Part shown: positions 5,606 to 10,037 of the stretch, one piece after another | Layout: every line of letters begins with the position of its first letter | Numbering within the stretch: the first letter of the stretch is position 1 | Assembly: GCA_026393955.1 (NCBI GenBank) | Contig: JAPKZE010000058.1 | Span: forward strand, 1-10,037 | Source: Candidatus Aminicenantota bacterium | GTDB taxonomy: Bacteria; Acidobacteriota; Aminicenantia; Aminicenantales; Saccharicenantaceae | Direction: 5' to 3' | DNA length: 10,037 nucleotides | The notes under the pieces: generated by a model | Told to the model about the DNA's origin: nothing | The model's database searches: none | Seen by the model: only the letters and a program-made list of their open reading frames with translations | Position numbers and translations under genes: made by a program

Positions 5606-6313
5606 CTATTCGCCGCCGGCGCAACCCTTGAGGCCGGTGGCCCGCCCTTCCTCGATATGGTGTTTGATGGTCTTGCCCCGGACCATGTAGATGACGTCCT
5701 CGCCGATGTTGGTGGCGTGATCGGCGATCCGCTCCAAGTGCCGTCCGACCAGGATCAGGTCGACGGCCCGCGCGATCGTCCCCGGGTCCTGCATCATGTA
5801 GGTCAGGAGCTCCCGGAAGACCTGATCGTTGAGCCGGTCCACCTGGTCGTCCCGGGCGCAGACGTCCCGGGCCAGCGCCTCGTCCCCGTTGACGAAGGCG
5901 TTCAGGGCGTCCCGGACCATGTCCTGGGCCAGCCGGGCCATAGCCGGGATATCGATGAGCGGTTTGAGCTGGGGGTGCTTGAGAAGGTCGATCGTCCGTT
6001 CGGCGATATTGACGGCCAGGTCGCCGATGCGCTCGAGGTCGCTGCCGATCTTCATGCCCGAGGTGATGAAGCGCAGATCGGCGGCCATGGGCTGGCGGAG
6101 GGCCAGCAGCCGCAGGCACATCTCGTCGATCTCGATGTCGAGGAGGTTGACGGCCTCCTCCCGGTCGAGGACCTGGCAGGCCAGCTTCTCCTCGCGGTCC
6201 TTGAGGGCCCGGACGGCCAGGGCGATCTGCTCCTCGGCCCTCGAGGCCATCTCGAGAAGCTTCTCCTTGAGGGCCTTGAGCTCCTCGTCGAACGGGCGTT
6301 CCATCCTGGACAT
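5606..6313 (-). CDS. phoU: Phosphate transport regulatory protein PhoU
   Basis: A 235-residue all-helical cytoplasmic protein, close to the E. coli PhoU length of 241. It has the two repeated three-helix bundles of PhoU, each with the conserved metal/contact motif: SDLERIGDLAVNIAE in the first half and GRHLERIADHATNIGED in the second. PhoU links the PstSCAB transporter to PhoR and represses the Pho response when phosphate is plentiful. The start at 6311-6313 (MSRMERPFDEEL) is supported by GGAGGAGAGG just upstream; a second ATG three codons later is possible. It is the last gene of the pst operon, 32 bases after pstB, and its stop abuts the shared hairpin. With only a kinase-less PhoR-like protein nearby, its signalling partner here is unclear. 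Confidence 0.95.
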   Translation of the reverse strand: MSRMERPFDEELKALKEKLLEMASRAEEQIALAVRALKDREEKLACQVLDREEAVNLLDIEIDEMCLRLLALRQPMAADLRFITSGMKIGSDLERIGDLAVNIAERTIDLLKHPQLKPLIDIPAMARLAQDMVRDALNAFVNGDEALARDVCARDDQVDRLNDQVFRELLTYMMQDPGTIARAVDLILVGRHLERIADHATNIGEDVIYMVRGKTIKHHIEEGRATGLKGCAGGE

Positions 6314-6345
6314 GACCTCTCCTCCCCGGGCCGCCGAGGCCCCGC

Positions 6346-7116
6346 TCATCCGAACCTTCCGGTGATGTAGTCTTCCGTCAGCTTGTTCGCCGGATTGGTG
6401 AAGATCTTTTCGGTCTGGTCGAATTCGACCAGCTCGCCGAGCATCATGAAGGCGGTATAATCGGAGACCCGGGCCGCCTGCTGCATGTTGTGGGTCACGA
6501 TGACGACGGTGTAGGTCGATTTGAGGCGCTCGATGAGGTCCTCGACCTTGGCCGTGGCGATGGGGTCGATGGCCGAGCAGGGCTCGTCGAAGAGGATGAC
6601 CTCGGGCTCGACGGCCAGGGACCGGGCGATGCAGAGGCGCTGCTGCTGGCCGCCGGACAGGGCGAAGGCGTTCTCGTCGAGCCGGTCCTTGACCTCGTCC
6701 CAGAGGGCGGCGCCGCGCAGGCTCTTCTCGACGGTCTCCTCGAGCTTCCGCCTGTCCCTCATCCCGTTGATCCGCAGGCCGTAGGCGATGTTGTCGTAGA
6801 TCGACTTGGGGAACGGGTTGGGCTTTTGGAAGACCATGCCGACGCGGCGGCGGAGCTCGACGACGTCGACCTCGGGCGCGTTGATGTTCTGCCCGTCGAT
6901 AAGGATCTCTCCGTCGACGCGGGTCCCGGCGATGACGTCGTTCATGCGGTTCAGGGTCCGGATGAACGTCGACTTGCCGCACCCGGACGGGCCGATGATG
7001 GCCGTGACCTTCCGGTCGTGGCAATCGACGCTGACCTTCTTGAGGGCCCTGGCGGCCCCGTAGTAAAAGTCGAGATCCCGGGTCCGGATCTTGATCGCGG
7101 TCTCTGCGCTGTTCAT
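6346..7116 (-). CDS. pstB: Phosphate ABC transporter ATP-binding protein PstB
   Basis: A 256-residue ATPase of the high-affinity phosphate importer, the usual PstB length (257 in E. coli). Walker A GPSGCGKST spans residues 42-50 and is followed by the PstB-typical FIRTLNRMND. The Q-loop VFQKPNPFP, the signature LSGGQQQR (about 153-160), Walker B VILFDEPCSAIDP (about 173-185) and the switch His in VTHNMQQAARVSD (about 209) are all present, so it should be catalytically competent. The ATG (7114-7116) overlaps the pstA stop as ATGA, with AAGGAAA upstream as ribosome binding site; the longer upstream open frame lies inside pstA and is rejected. It sits on the cytoplasmic face of the PstCA channel. 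Confidence 0.97.
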   Translation of the reverse strand: MNSAETAIKIRTRDLDFYYGAARALKKVSVDCHDRKVTAIIGPSGCGKSTFIRTLNRMNDVIAGTRVDGEILIDGQNINAPEVDVVELRRRVGMVFQKPNPFPKSIYDNIAYGLRINGMRDRRKLEETVEKSLRGAALWDEVKDRLDENAFALSGGQQQRLCIARSLAVEPEVILFDEPCSAIDPIATAKVEDLIERLKSTYTVVIVTHNMQQAARVSDYTAFMMLGELVEFDQTEKIFTNPANKLTEDYITGRFG

Positions 7117-7973
7117 CGCTGTTTCCTTCTCAGCCGGTAGCGGACGATAACGGCTGTCATGTTCAGGCCCAGGACGAGGACGATCAGGACGAGGGCCGTG
7201 CCGTAGGCCAGCGGCCGGACCTGGAGGATGGCGTGGTGCTGGGTGGCCATGATGTAGAGGTGATAAGGCAGGGCCATGAACTGGTCGCCCAGCGAACGGG
7301 GGAGGAACGGCAGGAAGAAGGCCGCCCCGGTGAAGAGGATGGGCGCCGTCTCCCCGGCCGCCCGGGCCAACCCCAGGACCGTCCCCGTCAGCATCCCGGG
7401 CACGGAGTACGGCAGGACGTTGGTCCGGATCATCTGCCATTTCGTCGCCCCCAGGGCCAGGGCGCCCTCGCGGTAGGCATTGGGGACGGTCTTCAGGGCC
7501 TCCTCGCTGGCCGTGATGGTCCAGGGCAGGGTCATGAGCCCCAGGGTCAGCCCGGCCGAGAGGATCGAAGTCCCAAAGCTCATGATATTGACGAAGAGAA
7601 TGACCCCGAACAGGCCGTAGACGATGGACGGCACGCCCGACAGGTTGCGGATGGACAGGCGGATCAGCCGCGTCAGGCGCGTCTGTTTGGCATATTCGTT
7701 GAGGTAGATCGCCGCGGACATGCCCAGCGGGACGGCCAGGAAGGCGGTGATGACCGTCACCAGGAACGTGCCGAAGATGGCCGGGAAGATGCCCCCCGCG
7801 GTCATCCCCTTGCGCGGGGCCTTGGACAGGAACTCCCAGGAGATCGAGCCCGCGCCTTTGCTGCCGATGTCGTAAAGGAAGAGGAACAGCACGGCCAGGA
7901 CCAGGCCCATGGCCGCTCTCAGGGCCAGGAAGCCCAGCGCCTGGACGATCTTCTTCCGCGTGACGCGTTTCAC
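7113..7973 (-). CDS. pstA: Phosphate ABC transporter permease PstA
   Basis: A 286-residue inner-membrane permease with about six transmembrane segments, starting at LRAAMGLVLAVLFLFLYDIG. The cytoplasmic EAA loop that docks PstB is visible as EGALALGATKWQMIRTNVLP, followed by the PstA-typical GLARAAGETAPILFTG. RNLSGVPSIVYGLFG is the usual channel-lining stretch. The start is GTG at 7971-7973 and overlaps the pstC stop (GTGA); AGGAG eight bases upstream supports it. The protein pairs with PstC to form the phosphate channel. The C-terminus is basic (RYRLRRKQR), as expected for a cytoplasmic tail. Confidence 0.96.
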   Translation of the reverse strand: MKRVTRKKIVQALGFLALRAAMGLVLAVLFLFLYDIGSKGAGSISWEFLSKAPRKGMTAGGIFPAIFGTFLVTVITAFLAVPLGMSAAIYLNEYAKQTRLTRLIRLSIRNLSGVPSIVYGLFGVILFVNIMSFGTSILSAGLTLGLMTLPWTITASEEALKTVPNAYREGALALGATKWQMIRTNVLPYSVPGMLTGTVLGLARAAGETAPILFTGAAFFLPFLPRSLGDQFMALPYHLYIMATQHHAILQVRPLAYGTALVLIVLVLGLNMTAVIVRYRLRRKQR

Positions 7974-8863
7974 TGTTCTCGCTCCTGGTACTTGTTGAGG
8001 ACGACGTCGGCGATGAGGTTGACGGCGAAGGTCATGACGAACAGGACCAGGCCGATGGCGAAGAGCGCGTAGTAGTGGGTCGTATAGTAGGGCACCTCGC
8101 CGAGCTCGATGGCGATGTTGGCGGTCATGGTCCGCACGGCTTCGAGGAAACCGTGCGGGAACGACCGGGCGTTGCCCGTGGCCATGAGGACGGTCATGGT
8201 CTCGCCGATGGCCCGGCCCATGCCGAGCATGACCGCGGCGATGATGCCCGAGAGGCCCGCCGGCAGCTTGACCCGGACGAGGGTCTGCCAGCGGGACGCC
8301 CCCAGGGCGAGCGACGCTTCACTGTAAGCGCGCGGCACCGCGTTGAGGGAATCCTCGGAGATGCTGATGATCGTCGGCAGCGCCATGATGGCCAGGAGGA
8401 TGCTCCCGTTCAGGGCGTTCAGGCCGTTGCCGATATGGAAGACCTTGGCGATGGCCGGCCCGAAGAGCACGATGCCGATGAAACCGACCACGACCGAGGG
8501 GATGCCGGCCAGGATCTCGACGACCGGCTTGAGGATCTCCCGCACCCGCCAGTGGGCGACATCGGAGAGATAGGCCGCCACGCCGATGCCGATGGGCACC
8601 GCCAGAACGAGGGCGCCGGCCGTGACCATGAGAGTGCTCATGATCATGGAGAGGAGCCCGTACTCGGCCTTCTCGGGAGACGTGGGGTCCCAGCGGGTGT
8701 TCAGGAAGAACTCGCCCAGCTTGATCTCGCGGAAGGCCGGAAAGGACGTCGCAACGAGCGTCAGGAAGATGCCGAGCAGGACGAGGACGGCCAGGATGCC
8801 GCTGGTGAAGAAGAAGGCCTTGATCGCCGATTCTTTGAGTCCGCTCCGTCGCTTCTTTCGCAT
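7970..8863 (-). CDS. pstC: Phosphate ABC transporter permease PstC
   Basis: A 297-residue permease with a short basic cytoplasmic N-terminus (MRKKRRSGLKES) and about six transmembrane segments. The EAA loop reads EASLALGASRWQTLVRVKLP, followed by GMGRAIGETMTVLMATGN, a PstC hallmark. EILAGIPSVVVGFIG is the conserved channel segment. The start chosen is ATG 8861-8863, with AGAAGG about 12 bases upstream. An in-frame TTG twelve codons earlier (8897-8899) lacks a ribosome binding site and would lie between the promoter-like boxes in the pstS-pstC gap. It overlaps pstA by four bases. Confidence 0.94.
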   Translation of the reverse strand: MRKKRRSGLKESAIKAFFFTSGILAVLVLLGIFLTLVATSFPAFREIKLGEFFLNTRWDPTSPEKAEYGLLSMIMSTLMVTAGALVLAVPIGIGVAAYLSDVAHWRVREILKPVVEILAGIPSVVVGFIGIVLFGPAIAKVFHIGNGLNALNGSILLAIMALPTIISISEDSLNAVPRAYSEASLALGASRWQTLVRVKLPAGLSGIIAAVMLGMGRAIGETMTVLMATGNARSFPHGFLEAVRTMTANIAIELGEVPYYTTHYYALFAIGLVLFVMTFAVNLIADVVLNKYQEREQ

Positions 8864-8889
8864 CGGACGATCAAGGCCTTCTTTTCCAG

Positions 8890-8918
8890 CATATATCAAG
8901 AGACAGGGAAGAGGTCAA
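8890..8918 (-). promoter_or_regulatory. Candidate internal promoter between pstS and pstC
   Basis: On the minus strand TTGACC (8913-8918; five of six matches to the -35) and TATATG (8890-8895; four of six to the -10) are 17 bases apart in the 56-base gap after pstS. Transcription would begin near 8883, about 20 bases before the pstC ATG at 8863. It could give pstCAB-phoU a supply independent of pstS. A chance match is possible. Confidence 0.4.
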
Positions 8919-8919
8919 C

Positions 8920-9810
8920 TCACTTGAAGTTCTTGTCGTTCCCGGCCTTGTACTTGCCCTCGCCGACCGTGAAGAAACCCTCTCGCTCGACGACGGCCTG
9001 GCCCTCGGGGCCGACGATCCACTGCAGGAACTCGGCAGCGACGCCCTTGGGCTTGCCGTTCGTGGCCATGAAGAGGGGCCGTGAGATCGGGTAGTTGCCG
9101 GAGTCCACCGCGGCCTTGTCGGTGGGCAGATAGCCGGTGCCGTTCGGCTCCTTGGAGATCTTGAGGACCTTGAGGCCTTTGCGGATCTGGCGGTTCTCAT
9201 CGTAGAGGTAGCCGACGCCGACGTAGCCGACCGCGCCCTCGTCCTGGAGGATGCCTTCGATGATCTGGGCGTTGCCGTTCATTTCCTTCATGTCGGTCGA
9301 GTAGTTCTTGTTGCCGAGGACGAACTCCTGCATGAAGACGTAGGTGCCGGAGTTGGACTGGCGGCCATAGAGGGAAACGGCCTTCGATTCGCCGCCCAGG
9401 GCCTTCCAGTTCTTGACCTCGCCGCGATAGAGGGCGCCGACCTGGGCCATGGTCAGCTGCTCGATCGGGTTCTTCTCGTTGACGACGACGCTCAGGCCGT
9501 CGACGGCCACGACGAAGAACTTCGGGCTGACGCCCTTTTCCCAGGCCTGGTCGATCTCTTTCGGCTTCCACTCGCGGGAGTGGGTGGCGACGTCGCAGGT
9601 CTGGTTGATGAGGCCCGTGATGCCGGTGCCCGAGCCGCCGCCCAGGACGGCGATGGCCGCGCCGGGCTTCTGGCCCATGTACTCTTCGGCCAGGATCTGG
9701 ACGAGGTTGACCATGGTGTCGGATCCCTTGATCTGAATCATCTTGGCGCCCAGGAGGAGGCCTCCCAGGAGCGTCAGGGTCGCCAGGGCGATAATCGTGA
9801 TCTTTTTCAT
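8920..9810 (-). CDS. pstS: Periplasmic phosphate-binding protein PstS
   Basis: A 296-residue substrate-binding protein of the Pst system. A signal peptide (MKKITIIALATLTLLGGLLLG) is cleaved near residue 21-24; there is no lipobox Cys, so it should be soluble in the periplasm. Phosphate-site motifs are visible: KGSDTMVNL, GGGSGTGITG, THSREWKPKE, then GRQSNSGTYVFMQEFVLG and GAVGYVGVGYL. The form is the compact PstS (about 270 mature residues) common outside enterobacteria. Start ATG 9808-9810 is supported by AAGGAG eight bases upstream; an in-frame start further upstream at 9846 would bury the signal peptide. It is the first pst gene and lies 37 bases after the barrel gene, with no convincing promoter between them, suggesting cotranscription. 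Confidence 0.95.
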   Translation of the reverse strand: MKKITIIALATLTLLGGLLLGAKMIQIKGSDTMVNLVQILAEEYMGQKPGAAIAVLGGGSGTGITGLINQTCDVATHSREWKPKEIDQAWEKGVSPKFFVVAVDGLSVVVNEKNPIEQLTMAQVGALYRGEVKNWKALGGESKAVSLYGRQSNSGTYVFMQEFVLGNKNYSTDMKEMNGNAQIIEGILQDEGAVGYVGVGYLYDENRQIRKGLKVLKISKEPNGTGYLPTDKAAVDSGNYPISRPLFMATNGKPKGVAAEFLQWIVGPEGQAVVEREGFFTVGEGKYKAGNDKNFK

Positions 9811-9847
9811 GTCATTTCTCCTTTTTATTGCCTTGAACCGGGGCACC

Positions 9848-10036
9848 TCAGAAGGACAGGAAGAACGTCAGGTTGAAGACGACGTCGCTGTTGGAGGTGG
9901 CGTTCGCGTTGTAGAGGGTGCCGTTCGTGTAGTTCACGAACCAGACGTTGGGCTGGAGCTTCATGCTCGTGTGGTAGGGGGCCCAATCGAAGCCGACGAT
10001 GGCCAGGGTCATGTCCCGGTCCGGGACCAGGCTGTT
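9848..10036 (-). CDS. C-terminal end of an outer-membrane beta-barrel (porin-like) protein, partial
   Basis: The minus strand reads open from the window edge for 62 residues to a TGA at 9848-9850; the 5' end lies outside the window. The residues alternate polar and hydrophobic in strand-like blocks (MTLAIVGFDWAP, TSMKLQPNVWFVNYT, SDVVFNLTFFLSF) and end in Phe, the C-terminal signature recognised by the BAM machinery for outer-membrane barrels. The FDWAP...LQPNVWFVNY pattern resembles the last strands of porin-type barrels. It lies immediately upstream of pstS on the same strand, so a phosphate-selective (OprO/OprP-like) porin role is plausible but is inference from position. The stub is too short for a family call. 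Confidence 0.7.
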   Translation of the reverse strand, partial: NSLVPDRDMTLAIVGFDWAPYHTSMKLQPNVWFVNYTNGTLYNANATSNSDVVFNLTFFLSF

Positions 10037-10037
10037 C

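Noticed and set aside
6314..7024. Fusion-like extension of the phoU frame through pstB
   Set aside because: It is an out-of-frame shadow of pstB; phoU has its own ribosome binding site and normal length from 6313.
8864..8899. TTG start for pstC
   Set aside because: There is no ribosome binding site, and it lies between the promoter-like boxes upstream of the expected transcription start; the downstream ATG gives the usual basic N-terminus.
8075..9094. Long plus-strand open frames opposite pstC and pstA (also 7233-8072)
   Set aside because: Low-complexity His/Asp/Gly/Arg-rich translations that mirror codon bias of the opposing permease genes; no ribosome binding site or domain.
9811..9850. 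Pho box or sigma-70 promoter just upstream of pstS
   Set aside because: No CTGTCAT-type direct repeats are seen, and the best -35/-10 pair (TTCTGA / CAATAA) is too poor to call.
1..10037. Mobile elements, CRISPR arrays, tRNA or rRNA genes
   Set aside because: No transposase, integrase, repeat-spacer pattern, terminal inverted repeats or RNA gene signatures were seen on either strand.

Overview
The window is visibly GC-rich, densely packed DNA from a bacterium with an outer membrane: it carries the C-terminus of an outer-membrane beta-barrel protein ending in Phe, and several exported proteins. There is no rRNA or marker gene, so the lineage cannot be fixed. An Acidobacteriota/Aminicenantota-like or deltaproteobacterial-type anaerobe is only a guess, based on the DsrMK/DsrC genes in a GC-rich Gram-negative background. 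No gene-free stretch exceeds 300 bases; the longest gaps are about 85 bases (3641-3725) and 71 bases (4791-4861), and both hold promoter-like sequences.

Left part (1-3640), sulfur/thiol redox. A PLP-dependent cysteine desulfurase (plus strand, cut by the left edge, with a one-base frameshift near 679-683) runs tail to tail, 6 bases apart, into a minus-strand cluster transcribed in the order dsrM-like, dsrK-like, dsrC-like. DsrM is a small membrane cytochrome b. DsrK is a cytoplasmic iron-sulfur protein with two 4Fe-4S motifs and a CX34CCX35CXXC catalytic motif. DsrC keeps both C-terminal redox cysteines. Together they could form a membrane module that exchanges electrons between quinones and a DsrC disulfide or trisulfide. 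No dsrAB or dsrJOP genes are seen here.

Middle part (3726-5599). A PhoR-like membrane sensor (TM, extracytoplasmic domain, TM, HAMP, PAS) stops exactly where the histidine-kinase core should begin. It diverges from a gene for an exported, UlaG-like metallo-beta-lactamase-fold hydrolase. The 71-base gap between them carries two face-to-face promoters in which each -10 overlaps the other's -35.

Right part (5606-10036), phosphate uptake. A complete minus-strand pst operon runs pstS, pstC, pstA, pstB, phoU, with 4-base start/stop overlaps at pstC/pstA and pstA/pstB. It lies 37 bases downstream of the end of an outer-membrane barrel gene, which could be the matching porin. PstS binds phosphate in the periplasm, PstCA form the channel, PstB hydrolyses ATP, and PhoU is the regulatory brake. 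The usual PhoR kinase and PhoB regulator are absent from the window; the only PhoR-like protein is the truncated sensor. A perfect 8-bp hairpin sits at the phoU/hydrolase convergent junction.
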